Shown: positions 27,042-35,567, counted from the stretch's first letter. The stretch: 64,000 nucleotides of DNA from Hoeflea_A sp963921345 (GCA_963921345.3 CAWUFE020000001.1:620001-684000), one strand, 5' to 3'. The notes: generated by a model not told the origin, from the letters alone. A program made the numbers and translations.

Positions 27042-28634
27042 ATGGGCGCTGCTTCGGCAGCTGCCGCCCCTGGCCCCGGCGCGTCGAACGAGTTTCGGCG
27101 CGCCGGTGCGCTTGAGATCGACAATCTGTCGAAGCGCTTCGGCGGCGCCATGGCGCTGGACGGTGTGTCGATGGATGTGCGCGGCGGCGAGATCCACGGC
27201 CTGCTCGGCTCCAACGGGTCGGGCAAATCGACGCTGATCAAGATCCTGTCGGGCTTTCATGCGCCGGAACCGGGTGGCTCCGTTTTCGTCCACGGCAAGC
27301 CGTTGCCGCTGCCGGCGACCGGACCGAAGGTGCGCGAGCTCGGCCTCGCCTTCGTGCACCAGCAGCTGGGTCTGATCCAAAGCCTGACGGTGATGGAAAA
27401 TCTGCGGCTGGGCGAGTTTGCGGCTGACAGGAAGTGGCGCATCGACTGGCGCGCCGAGGAGGAACGGACCAGGGCGACTTTCGCGCGCTACAACCTGTCG
27501 CTCAATCCGCGTGCCGTCGTCGGCGCGCTGCCTGCCGTGGAGCAGGCGCTGCTTGCGATTGTGCGGGCCATCGAGGACCTGCGGTCAGCGGGCCTGGAGA
27601 AGCATCACGGAGGCGTGCTGGTGCTGGACGAACCGACGCCGTTCCTGCCGCGGGCCGGGGTCGAGCAATTGTTCGATCTTGTCCGGCAGCTGGCAGACGA
27701 GGGAGCTAGCGTCGTCTTCGTCAGCCATGACGTCGACGAGGTGATGGAAATCACCGACCGGGCGACGATCCTGCGCGACGGCCAGAAGGTCGATACGGTG
27801 ACCACCGCCGATATCGGCCACCGCGACCTGATTCGACTGATCGTCGGACAGGCGTTGTCGGATTTCGAATCGGCGCATGTACCGAATGCGGCGTCGGGCA
27901 GCGATGTGCGCGTCACAGGGCTGCAGGCGCAGGGGTTCGGGTCGGTCGACCTGGTGTTCGGTCGCGGCGAAATCGTCGGGATCACCGGGCTCATCGGATC
28001 GGGCAGCGATCGGCTGCCGGCGCTGCTCTATGGCGCGCAACCGGCGGATACCGGCGTGTTGGAGCTTGACGGCGCTGAGATCCGGCTTGCCGGCCTCAAG
28101 CCGATGGAAGCGATGCAAAAGGACATCGCCTATCTGCCGGCCGACCGGCTGGGCCGGGCCGGTATCGGAGGGCTCAGCGTCGCCGACAATCTGACCATGC
28201 CGGTGCTCGACGAACTCGGCGGGCCCTGGCGCCTCAGCCGCCGGCGCATGCGCAAGCGGGCCGCGGAACAGGGGGCTGCGGCCGAAGTCAAGCCGAACAG
28301 CCCGGTGCTGCCGCTCGGCGCTCTGTCGGGTGGCAACCAGCAAAAGGTGGTCATGGCCAAATGGCTGCAGACCCAGCCGCGGCTGATCCTGCTCGACGAA
28401 CCGACGCAAGGGGTCGATGTCGGCGCACGGCAGGCCTTGTGGACCATGCTCGACGAAAGCGCCGACCGCGGCGCGACCATCATCGTCAGCTCGACCGATT
28501 ACGACCAGCTGGCGCAGATCTGCCACCGGGTCATCATCTTTTCGCGCGGCCAGATGGTCTGGGAGCTGACCGGCAGCGATGTCAGCAAGGAAGCGATCGC
28601 CGAACACTGCTTCCTGTCGATCCCCATGGATTAA
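27042..28634 (+). CDS. Sugar-type ABC transporter ATP-binding protein (two nucleotide-binding domains)
   Basis: 530 aa with two ABC modules (residues ~24-270 and ~285-525). The first has a proper Walker A (GSNGSGKST at ~56-64) and a DEPT Walker B, but lacks LSGGQ; ALPAVEQALLAIVRA stands in its place. The second has a degenerate Walker A (GLIGSGSDRLP) but a full LSGGNQQKVVMAKWL and LLLDEPTQGVD. The active composite site would therefore combine Walker A of domain 1 with the signature of domain 2. It starts three bases after the binding protein stop. Confidence 0.87.
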   Translation: MGAASAAAAPGPGASNEFRRAGALEIDNLSKRFGGAMALDGVSMDVRGGEIHGLLGSNGSGKSTLIKILSGFHAPEPGGSVFVHGKPLPLPATGPKVRELGLAFVHQQLGLIQSLTVMENLRLGEFAADRKWRIDWRAEEERTRATFARYNLSLNPRAVVGALPAVEQALLAIVRAIEDLRSAGLEKHHGGVLVLDEPTPFLPRAGVEQLFDLVRQLADEGASVVFVSHDVDEVMEITDRATILRDGQKVDTVTTADIGHRDLIRLIVGQALSDFESAHVPNAASGSDVRVTGLQAQGFGSVDLVFGRGEIVGITGLIGSGSDRLPALLYGAQPADTGVLELDGAEIRLAGLKPMEAMQKDIAYLPADRLGRAGIGGLSVADNLTMPVLDELGGPWRLSRRRMRKRAAEQGAAAEVKPNSPVLPLGALSGGNQQKVVMAKWLQTQPRLILLDEPTQGVDVGARQALWTMLDESADRGATIIVSSTDYDQLAQICHRVIIFSRGQMVWELTGSDVSKEAIAEHCFLSIPMD

Positions 28635-28651
28635 GGGGCTAACGTAGGCTC

Positions 28652-29710
28652 ATGGACGCGAGTAACATCAAGCATTACGAAGAGCGCATCGCGGCGCTCG
28701 AGGACAAGATCAGCCGGTTCCAGGCGCAGATGGAGCGGGAAGCCGACCGGCGCAGCGAATTCAGCCTGAAGAACTGGCTGGAGCGCTACGGCCTGCTGAT
28801 CGCCTGGGGCCTGCTGATCCTGCTGATCGGCGCCTTCAAGCCGGAGGCGATGTTCTCCTGGAACTCCTATGCGGTGATGTTCGGCAGCCAGGCGATGCTG
28901 GTGGTGCTGGCGCTGGCCTTCATCATTCCGCTGACCGCGGGCGATTTCGACCTGTCGATCGCCGGCACCATGGCGTTGTCGTCGATGCTGGTGGCGGTGC
29001 TCAACACCCAGGCCGATCTGGCCGTCTTTCCAACCGTCGTGACGGTGATCGTCGTCGGCGCCGTGATCGGTGCGGTCAATGCGTTCTTCATGCTCTATTT
29101 CCGCATTCACTCGCTGATCGTAACGCTGGGCACCGGCTATTTCATCAGCGGCCTGGTGTTCTGGGTCTCGGACTCCAACACCATTGCCGGCGTGTCGATG
29201 GGGCTGATCAAGGCGGTGATCCTGTGGAAGTTCCTCGGCATCCCGCTGAGCTTCTATTACGCGGCGATCCTGGCGGCGATCATCTGGTACGTGTTCGAAT
29301 ATACCAGCATCGGCCGTCGTCTGCTGTTCGTCGGCCGCGGCCGCGAGGTCGCCAAACTGTCCGGCGTCGACGTGGTGCAGATGCGCGCCTGGGCGCTGGT
29401 GGCGTCCGGTGTCATCGCAGCCATTGCCGGCGTGCTCTATACGGGCATGCGCGGCGCCGCCGACCCGACCTCGGCGCTGACCTTCCTGCTGCCGGCGATT
29501 GCCGCCGCCTATCTCGGCTCGACCTCGATCTATCCCGGCCGCTTCAATGCACCCGGTGCCTGTATCGCGGTGTTCTTTCTGTCGACCGGGATCATGGGCC
29601 TGAATTTTCTCGGCGCCGACACCTTCGTGCAGAACCTGTTCTATGGCGGCGGGCTGGTCGCGGCGGTGTCGATCTCGCAATTGCTGCGCAACCGGCAGCA
29701 GATGGATTAG
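28652..29710 (+). CDS. Sugar-type ABC transporter permease (RbsC-like) with N-terminal coiled coil
   Basis: 352 aa. The membrane core has about eight to ten helices with AGDFDLSIAGTMALSSMLVA, the hallmark of RbsC/LsrC permeases, and LLFVGRGREVAKLSGVD for ATPase contact. Residues ~6-40 form a cytoplasmic coiled coil (YEERIAALEDKISRFQAQ) not usual in RbsC proteins and similar to the N-terminal extension of HyuA in the same operon. It is the last gene of the operon. Confidence 0.87.
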   Translation: MDASNIKHYEERIAALEDKISRFQAQMEREADRRSEFSLKNWLERYGLLIAWGLLILLIGAFKPEAMFSWNSYAVMFGSQAMLVVLALAFIIPLTAGDFDLSIAGTMALSSMLVAVLNTQADLAVFPTVVTVIVVGAVIGAVNAFFMLYFRIHSLIVTLGTGYFISGLVFWVSDSNTIAGVSMGLIKAVILWKFLGIPLSFYYAAILAAIIWYVFEYTSIGRRLLFVGRGREVAKLSGVDVVQMRAWALVASGVIAAIAGVLYTGMRGAADPTSALTFLLPAIAAAYLGSTSIYPGRFNAPGACIAVFFLSTGIMGLNFLGADTFVQNLFYGGGLVAAVSISQLLRNRQQMD

Positions 29711-29745
29711 AGCGGTTTGTTAGCAGGGAGACTCATCTGACCGTC

Positions 29746-29802
29746 GGCCCCGAAGGGTGGGGAAAATCGGCCCATTGGCTGCGTTGCGACGCTTGCCCGA
29801 TG
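29746..29802. repeat. Intergenic repeat, copy 1
   Basis: This 57-bp segment in the gap between convergent permease and MFS genes is ~85% identical to 54984-55040. The blocks CGAAGGGTGG and GGCTGCGTTGCG are shared exactly, with a one-base indel between them. Copy 1 lacks the terminal inverted repeats that surround copy 2. Confidence 0.65.
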
Positions 29803-29847
29803 TCGTGCCGGTCGTTCAACTACAGCAAAGCGGACATCGGGCCGAAT

Positions 29848-31017
29848 TCACAACGGGCAACACCGTGTTCGCGACTGAAGTGTAGCCAACGCTGCAGCGC
29901 CCAGGCTGAACGTGAGGCAGAGGCCGACCCAGGAGTAAAGTCCTGCGGGACCATTGTATTTCATTGCAAGAGCTGCCCCGAGCGGCCCGAGAAAGGTCCC
30001 GATATTATAACCTATCAACCCAGCGGCGGTCGCGGAGAGCAAGTCGTGACCGCTATCCACCAACCGGCCGTACCCCAACGCATAGAGGGGGTGGCTCAGA
30101 CCGGTGACGATTGTTGCCATAATGGTGATTGCAAAAAAGGTCCTCGGAATATCCAGCGCCAGTGCGCACGCGCAGATCGCGGCCAGCAGAGATATCAGTA
30201 CTGCAATCCGGGCGCGGCCGTAGAAATCAGCCAGTGTTCCGATTGGCAGCTGGCTCATTGCCGGTGCCAGCAGGATGATCGAGACGAACAATGCGATTTC
30301 GGTTTTCGAGAATCCAAGACCTTCTGCGTAAATCGCACCGAGGCCGTAAAACGAACTGCTCAGGAAGCCGGCAATGATGGTCAGCGTGAGGGTGCAGGGT
30401 GAACATGTGAACAATTCGAGCGCGCGTCGCCAATTCGTGGGCTTGAATTCGGCTGTCGGTGGTACCGCCGCTGCGATCGGGACGATCGCGAGCGCGAACA
30501 GAAGTCCAATCAGCGCAAAGGCGGTATGGGTCGACGCGACGACCAGCAGGACCGGGCCCAATGCAACGGCGCCGGTACGGATAGCCTCATAGGTGCCCAG
30601 TATTCGTCCCCGGGTCGCTCGCGTTGCAAGACCGTTTATCCAGCTCTCCATGAGCAGGTAATAGGCACCGAGACCAAAACCACCGAGAAACCGCAGGGCG
30701 AGCCAAAGCGCCGGCGAGTTCGATAGATACAGCCCCCAAACGGAAAGCGCCGCCAGGGCTGCGGTGGAGGCGAAGGCGAAATGGTAGCCAAACCGATATA
30801 TCAATCGCCCTCCGAATGCAGTCCCGATGAAAGCTCCAAAATACCAAGCGGATGTCATGGCACCGATCAACGCGTTGCCATAGCCTGCTGAAGAAAGTTC
30901 GAGTGCGATGAGGGGATAAAGAGCACCGGTGCCGACAGCAAACAACGGCACAACGCTGAAGAGATGTCTGGCTTGCCATGCGTCGGTGACGAAGCCGTTG
31001 GTGTTGTGATCAGCCAT
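29848..31017 (-). CDS. MFS transporter (YcaD/major facilitator group)
   Basis: 389-aa inner-membrane protein with about twelve hydrophobic segments. The loop between helices 2 and 3 carries GTAFGGRLIYRFGYHFAF, and the equivalent second-half loop carries LPIGTLADFYGRARIAVLIS, the MFS signature repeated. ATG 31017 is preferred; a start at 31050 would lengthen the overlap with arsR. It overlaps the ArsR regulator by eight bases, so it is the regulated partner. GC content is visibly lower than in neighbouring genes. Confidence 0.82.
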   Translation of the reverse strand: MADHNTNGFVTDAWQARHLFSVVPLFAVGTGALYPLIALELSSAGYGNALIGAMTSAWYFGAFIGTAFGGRLIYRFGYHFAFASTAALAALSVWGLYLSNSPALWLALRFLGGFGLGAYYLLMESWINGLATRATRGRILGTYEAIRTGAVALGPVLLVVASTHTAFALIGLLFALAIVPIAAAVPPTAEFKPTNWRRALELFTCSPCTLTLTIIAGFLSSSFYGLGAIYAEGLGFSKTEIALFVSIILLAPAMSQLPIGTLADFYGRARIAVLISLLAAICACALALDIPRTFFAITIMATIVTGLSHPLYALGYGRLVDSGHDLLSATAAGLIGYNIGTFLGPLGAALAMKYNGPAGLYSWVGLCLTFSLGAAALATLQSRTRCCPL

Positions 31018-31327
31018 CGCGTGGCTTGTGGCCGGTCTCGATACCGACAAGACGATGTGTCATTGCTCGACGAAAAGCAGCGAGTGCTTTGCCGTCCAGG
31101 CAATAGCATGAGCGCGGGCCATCAATCGTACCGATGAGCAAGCCCGCTTCCTTGAGGATTTTCAGATGCTGCGACACGGTAGACTGTGCGAGTGGCAACA
31201 CGTCGACAATTTCACCGCATACGCACTCGCCTTGATCAGCCAGCAACTCAAGAATTTTTAGGCGAGCCGGATGTGCCAAGGCTTTGAGCTGAGCAGCCAA
31301 TTGCTCGTCTGCGCTGCGGAACGGCAT
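31010..31327 (-). CDS. ArsR/SmtB family transcriptional regulator
   Basis: 105 aa. The winged HTH is AHPARLKILELLADQG ... PLAQSTVSQHLKILKEAGLL. The ECVCGE element after helix 3 corresponds to the ELCVCDL metal-thiol site of ArsR proteins, and SCYCLDG is a further cysteine pair. This suggests binding of a metal(loid) or a thiol-reactive signal. It is cotranscribed with the MFS gene and preceded by a 39-bp perfect palindrome that it probably binds. Confidence 0.88.
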   Translation of the reverse strand: MPFRSADEQLAAQLKALAHPARLKILELLADQGECVCGEIVDVLPLAQSTVSQHLKILKEAGLLIGTIDGPRSCYCLDGKALAAFRRAMTHRLVGIETGHKPRDG

Positions 31328-31330
31328 CTT

Positions 31331-31369
31331 AAGCTTCTATCGTTTATCGTCGATAAACGATAGAAGCTT
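31331..31369. promoter_or_regulatory. 39-bp perfect palindrome, ArsR operator between arsR and lysE-like gene
   Basis: Two 19-base arms, AAGCTTCTATCGTTTATCG and its exact complement, flank a single T at 31350. It begins three bases upstream of the ArsR start codon. Nested ATCG/CGAT elements fit ArsR/SmtB binding. It lies 77 bp before the LysE-type gene on the other strand, so both directions may be controlled. Confidence 0.75.
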
Positions 31370-31446
31370 CAGCAGGGGATGTCAATTTTGGGCGCAAGAA
31401 CCGGGTGGTTTTTCCTGGCTGGCGGGTTTGGGATGTCGTGCAAGCA

Positions 31447-32052
31447 ATGGACGCCCGGATGATCCAGACCACAGCCGCCCTTATCCTGTTTCTTTTCCCG
31501 CTCGCCTACAGTCCCGGCCCGGGAAACCTGTTCTTTGCAGCCAATGGCGCGCGCTTCGGTTTTCGCTCGACCGTGCCCGCGAATGCGGGCTATCACGCGG
31601 CAACCTGGATTGTCACCGCCGGCATCGGTTTTGGCTTCATCTCCGCTTTCGACAGATTTCCGCAGGCTTTCCTGGCCGTTAAAATAGCCGGTTCGCTCTA
31701 TGTGCTGTGGATCGCTTGGAAACTGTTCAAATCCGGCGCTCTCAAGGAGAGCGGTGTGGCCGGGCCGGCGACGTTTGTCGACGGAGCGGTTTTGCTCATC
31801 CTCAATCCCAAGGCCTATGTGATCATCGCACTCATGTTCACACAGTTTCTCGACCCATCGGGCGGACAGACCGTTGCGGTCTTGCTGATCACGACGGTTT
31901 TCACCGTCAACAATCTGATCGCGTTTTCGATCTGGACGCTGGCCGGTGACCGGCTTTCCAAGATTTTCAGGGCTCCCGAAAGCGCTCATCGGCTCAATAT
32001 GGTGTTCGGCGCAACGTTGGCGCTGGTCGCTGTCTGGATGGCGCTGGCTTAG
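31447..32052 (+). CDS. LysE family exporter
   Basis: 201 aa, six hydrophobic segments. LAYSPGPGNLFFAANGARFG is the N-terminal PGP motif, and AVLLILNPKAYVIIALMFTQ is the central LNPK motif of LysE/RhtB proteins. The start may be 31447 or 31459; the frame extends further upstream without family resemblance. It is divergent from the ArsR-MFS pair across the palindrome. Export of an amino acid or organo-metalloid metabolite is possible. Confidence 0.82.
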   Translation: MDARMIQTTAALILFLFPLAYSPGPGNLFFAANGARFGFRSTVPANAGYHAATWIVTAGIGFGFISAFDRFPQAFLAVKIAGSLYVLWIAWKLFKSGALKESGVAGPATFVDGAVLLILNPKAYVIIALMFTQFLDPSGGQTVAVLLITTVFTVNNLIAFSIWTLAGDRLSKIFRAPESAHRLNMVFGATLALVAVWMALA

Positions 32053-32110
32053 TTTCATCCCAACAACTCGCTCTAGGTCTGAAAAGCCGCTCCTCGAGCA
32101 GTCGTGACAG

Positions 32111-33571
32111 CTACTCGAAACCCGGCGGTGGCGCATAGCCGCCCCAGATTTTCTCCGTCAGCTCGGCAAAACGCAGCGCCGTGCGGTCCTCGAGATGTCC
32201 CGCCATGATCTGCATGCCGACCGGCAGGCCGGAACGCGCCTGGCCCAGCGGAACGACGGAAGCGGGCAGATGGGCGAAATTCGCAAATCCCGGCCAGAAG
32301 AGCTGTTCCAGATAGGGGCGGGGCTCGCCGCCGATGGCGATGACCTGGTCGGCGAAGTCGCTGCCCTGGTCGTGGGAAAAGGCCGCCGTTCCCATGGGCG
32401 GCGTCAGCAGCACATCGAAGTCGCGGAAGAACCGGGCCCAAGCAAAGCGGATCCGGGCGCGCAACTCGTTGTCGCCTAGCCATTGGCGATGGCTCAGAAC
32501 CAGCCCGCGCCGCCAGGTCGCCGGGACGCTTCGGTCGGCCGGGTCGAGCCCGTTTGCGCGCTTCGACAATACTGCGAATCCGTCGTCCGGCTGGCCGGCG
32601 CCGAGCACCGAGGCCAGAACTGAGAGGAAGGCGTCGAAGGCCTGCTGCACGTCGAAATCCGGTCGCGCTGCACGGTCGACCGCAATGCCCTGTCTCTCCA
32701 AGGCGACGACGGCGTCATCCAGTTTCTCCAATACCTCGGCGTCGACCGGCCCGACCGGATCGTCCAGCCAGGCGGCGATGCGGAAATCGGCGAGCCGTTC
32801 GTGTCGCGCCGCCGGAAGGGCAAGCTGCCAGCCGGAGGCTTCCAGCACATCCGGACCGGCAAGCACCTCGAAGGTCAGCGAAAGATCGGCGGCGGCCCGG
32901 GTGATCGGGCCCACTGCCACCATGTCGGTTTCGGCCAGGGTACCGGGCGGCCCCGGGATGTGACCGCGATGCGGCACCAGTCCGGAACTCGGCTTGTGGG
33001 CGAACACGCCGCAGAAATGCGCCGGGGTTCGGACCGAACCGCCGATGTCGCTGCTGATGTCGAACGTCGCGAGGCCGGCAGCCACGGAAGCCGCCGGTCC
33101 GCCGCCCGATCCGCCGCAGGTGCGGTCGGGGTTCCAGGGGTTTCGCGACGTGCCGAAAAGGTCGTTATAGCTCTCGAAGCCGGTGGCCATGAACGGCAGG
33201 TTGGTCTTGCCGAAGACCACGGCGCCGGCATCGACCAGCCGCTGAACCGCGACCGCATTCTCCGTCGGTCTAAAGTCGGCGAGCTCCGGGGCGCCGGAGG
33301 TGGTCGGCATGCCGACCGCCTGAAAGGAGTCCTTGATGGTGATCGGCAAGCCGTGCAGTGGTCCGAGGCGCTCACCTCGGGCGACCGCTTCGTCGCAGTT
33401 CCTGGCGCGTTGGCGAGCACCATCGAAATCCGTCGCGATCACAGCATTGATGCGGCCGTTGAGCCGCTCGACACGCTGTCGGAAATGATCGAGCAGCTCA
33501 ACGCTCGACAGCGTTCCCGCCGCCAGATCCGCGCACAGAGCGGTCGCGGAACGAAAGCCGAGCTCTTCCAT
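32111..33571 (-). CDS. Amidase (amidase signature family)
   Basis: 486-aa Ser-cisSer-Lys hydrolase. The catalytic Lys is in LPITIKDSFQ, the cis-Ser in the Gly-rich CGGSGGGPAASVAAG, and the nucleophile in SSDIGGSVRTPAHFCG. The usual GGSSGG has its second Ser replaced by Gly. ATG 33571 is chosen over 33619 because of an AGGTGG ribosome site just upstream. It hydrolyses an amide to acid and ammonia. The neighbouring LLM monooxygenase and flavin reductase suggest a shared nitrogen-compound pathway, with the regulator between them. Confidence 0.87.
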   Translation of the reverse strand: MEELGFRSATALCADLAAGTLSSVELLDHFRQRVERLNGRINAVIATDFDGARQRARNCDEAVARGERLGPLHGLPITIKDSFQAVGMPTTSGAPELADFRPTENAVAVQRLVDAGAVVFGKTNLPFMATGFESYNDLFGTSRNPWNPDRTCGGSGGGPAASVAAGLATFDISSDIGGSVRTPAHFCGVFAHKPSSGLVPHRGHIPGPPGTLAETDMVAVGPITRAAADLSLTFEVLAGPDVLEASGWQLALPAARHERLADFRIAAWLDDPVGPVDAEVLEKLDDAVVALERQGIAVDRAARPDFDVQQAFDAFLSVLASVLGAGQPDDGFAVLSKRANGLDPADRSVPATWRRGLVLSHRQWLGDNELRARIRFAWARFFRDFDVLLTPPMGTAAFSHDQGSDFADQVIAIGGEPRPYLEQLFWPGFANFAHLPASVVPLGQARSGLPVGMQIMAGHLEDRTALRFAELTEKIWGGYAPPPGFE

Positions 33572-33634
33572 GCCATCCACCTGTCCGTTGGTCCGTGTCC
33601 GGATCAGCCACGGTGACATTGCCCGGGCTGCAAA

Positions 33635-33795
33635 TCAATTGCTGTCTCGAAACGCATAGACAGGGCTCGACCAGGCCTGGAAGCCGTCCTCGGTGTAGCC
33701 GGCGATCCAGAGCGGGTTGTCGCCTCAGGCAGGTACACACAACGACGCATCGGGCAGGCGGAACGCCCTGACCGTCCGGTGCCAAACCAGTGCCC
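33635..33795 (-). pseudogene. 3' remnant of a DUF3604-like gene
   Basis: The minus strand reads ...TVRAFRLPDASLCVPA, then an in-frame TGA at 33725-33727, then GDNPLWIAGYTEDGFQAWSS and PVYAFRDSN before a final stop. The NPLW..EDG..AWSSP pattern resembles the extreme C-terminus of DUF3604 proteins (from memory). Nothing upstream continues the protein, because the winged-helix regulator gene begins its 3' end at 33823. Only about 50 codons of a much longer gene survive, with an internal stop. Confidence 0.5.
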
Positions 33796-33822
33796 GACGA
33801 TGCTTCGGCATCGCAGCGTATC

Positions 33823-34359
33823 TTACCGGCGATGCGTTGCCGCCGTGCGCGACACCTCTTCGTAAAGGCCCGACAGGATGCTGAGCGTCCGGGCTGCCTC
33901 CTTGAGCCGATCGGCGAAGCCCGGCAGGTTGCGAATTTCCTCGATCAGGAGACGGCGCCGGAGGGTGCTGTAATCATCGGTGACGCGCCGCCCTTCCGCC
34001 GTTGCCTCATAGGTCACGCCCGTGCGCCCGGACCCCTTCTTTTCGATGAGACCGGACCGGAGCAGTTTGCGCAGGGAATACTGGATGTTGGGGATGTCTT
34101 CGCGGTTCGTCATCCGGGCCAGTTCCTTGATGGTCTTGGCACGGTCGTTCATCCGAATGATGTGAAGAAGGGCGTTTTCGGGACCGCTCGCTGCCAGGTC
34201 GCTCACGGATGCCAGGCATTCGGATTGCCATCGCCCGAATCCCTCGAAGGTGCGCATCAGGGCGAATTCCAGTTCGGTGCTGGCGATTTCGACGTCGTCT
34301 TCGGCCAGGTGCCACTGGTAATCCAGCTCTGCCTGAGCGGCGGTTCGGTTGTCTGACAA
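33823..34359 (-). CDS. MarR-like winged-helix transcriptional regulator
   Basis: 178 aa. The helix-turn-helix and wing are in the middle (TIKELARMTNREDIPNIQYS LRKLLRSGLIEKKG, then GVTYEATAEG), flanked by helices for dimerisation, as in MarR proteins. The start is taken as TTG 34359, which follows a GAGGGAG ribosome site; another TTG at 34413 is possible but has none. It is divergent from the LLM monooxygenase, with a symmetrical AT-rich site between them. Confidence 0.75.
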   Translation of the reverse strand: MSDNRTAAQAELDYQWHLAEDDVEIASTELEFALMRTFEGFGRWQSECLASVSDLAASGPENALLHIIRMNDRAKTIKELARMTNREDIPNIQYSLRKLLRSGLIEKKGSGRTGVTYEATAEGRRVTDDYSTLRRRLLIEEIRNLPGFADRLKEAARTLSILSGLYEEVSRTAATHRR

Positions 34360-34421
34360 GTCGATTCTCCCTCGCCCGACAAAGGTTTCCCAGAACACAT
34401 ATTGACGCAACAATTTTTTTG

Positions 34422-34449
34422 AATAGACTTTTTATATAAAATTTCTATT
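34422..34449. promoter_or_regulatory. 28-bp interrupted palindrome between MarR-like regulator and LLM monooxygenase
   Basis: AATAGA (34422-34427) and TCTATT (34444-34449) are inverted around the palindrome TTTTATATAAAA (34430-34441). All share one centre, and 12 of 14 base pairs are symmetrical. The AT-rich centre can serve as the -10 of the monooxygenase promoter, so binding of the regulator would block it. Confidence 0.6.
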
Positions 34450-34478
34450 TTATGCAAATCGCCAACAGGGAGGAAGCG

Positions 34479-35567
34479 ATGACCAATCTGATGAAAGAGA
34501 AGGAAGGCTTTAAGCTCGGCACCTTCTCGTCCAACTGTTCGTCCGGCATGACAGTGACAAAGTCGCCGGATCGCTGGGTAAACTCGTGGGACAACAACCT
34601 CAAGCTGGGGCAGATGCTGGATGAGGCGGGGATCGACTTCATGCTGCCCATCGCCCGCTGGATCGGCTATGGCGGGGAAACGGATTTTCACGGCGGGGTT
34701 CTGGAGACCGTCACCTGGGCGGCAGCCCTGCTGGCCTCGACCAGGAACCTGACGGTTTTTGCCACCGTTCACACCGCGGCAAACAACCCGGTCGTTGTAG
34801 CCAAGCAAATGGCGACCATGGATCAAGTGGGCAAGGGGCGCGCCGGCCTCAACATCGTTGCCGGCTGGAACAAGCCCGAATATGAAGCGCTCGGCCTCGC
34901 CCTGCCGGACGACCATGAAACCCGCTACGGCTATGCCCAGGAGTGGTTCGACGTGGTTCAGACGCTCTGGACCTCGGACGAACATTTCAACTGGGACGGC
35001 AAACACTTCAACCTCAAGAACGTGGCAGGCGATCCCAAGCCGGTTAATGGCCGTCCGCCGATCCTCAACGCCGCAGGTTCCGAAACCGGGCGCACCTTTG
35101 CCACGGATAACGCCGATTTCCTGTTTACCCCCGCCATCGACCTGACGCGCTCGTTCGACGAGATCCAGGAACTGAAGGATCAGGCCATGGCCAAGGGTCG
35201 CGACGTGGGTGTGCTGACCTTCAGCCATGTCATCTGCCGCGAGAACGAGGAAGAAGCCATCGCGCTGCGCGGCCGGCTGATGGGCGATCTCGCCGATTGG
35301 GACGCGGTCGACAATCTGGTCAATCTGCAATTTGCCCACGCGCAGAGTTTCCCGCATGATCTTCTGGCGCAAATCAGGAACCTGATGGCCATGGGGCATG
35401 GCGGTTTTCCGCTGGTCGGCACGCCGCGCCAGGTGGCGGACGGGATCATCAAGCTGCAACAAACCGGTTTTGCCGGCACGACGCTTTCCTTCGTCGACTA
35501 CAACAGGGAATTCCCCTATTTCCGCGACAACGTGCTGCCGCTGTTGGCCGAGGCGGGGATCCGCTGA
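34479..35567 (+). CDS. LLM-class flavin-dependent monooxygenase (RutA/SsuD-like)
   Basis: 362-aa TIM-barrel oxygenase using reduced FMN. GRAGLNIVAGWNKPEYEALG and the surrounding segments match RutA and alkanesulfonate monooxygenases. ATG 34479 follows GGGAGGA; an ATG at 34452 is less likely. The stop overlaps the flavin reductase start (TGATG), so the two-component pair is coupled. Together with the amidase across the locus, cleavage of an N-heterocycle or amide-bearing substrate is likely. The substrate is not identifiable. Confidence 0.86.
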   Translation: MTNLMKEKEGFKLGTFSSNCSSGMTVTKSPDRWVNSWDNNLKLGQMLDEAGIDFMLPIARWIGYGGETDFHGGVLETVTWAAALLASTRNLTVFATVHTAANNPVVVAKQMATMDQVGKGRAGLNIVAGWNKPEYEALGLALPDDHETRYGYAQEWFDVVQTLWTSDEHFNWDGKHFNLKNVAGDPKPVNGRPPILNAAGSETGRTFATDNADFLFTPAIDLTRSFDEIQELKDQAMAKGRDVGVLTFSHVICRENEEEAIALRGRLMGDLADWDAVDNLVNLQFAHAQSFPHDLLAQIRNLMAMGHGGFPLVGTPRQVADGIIKLQQTGFAGTTLSFVDYNREFPYFRDNVLPLLAEAGIR

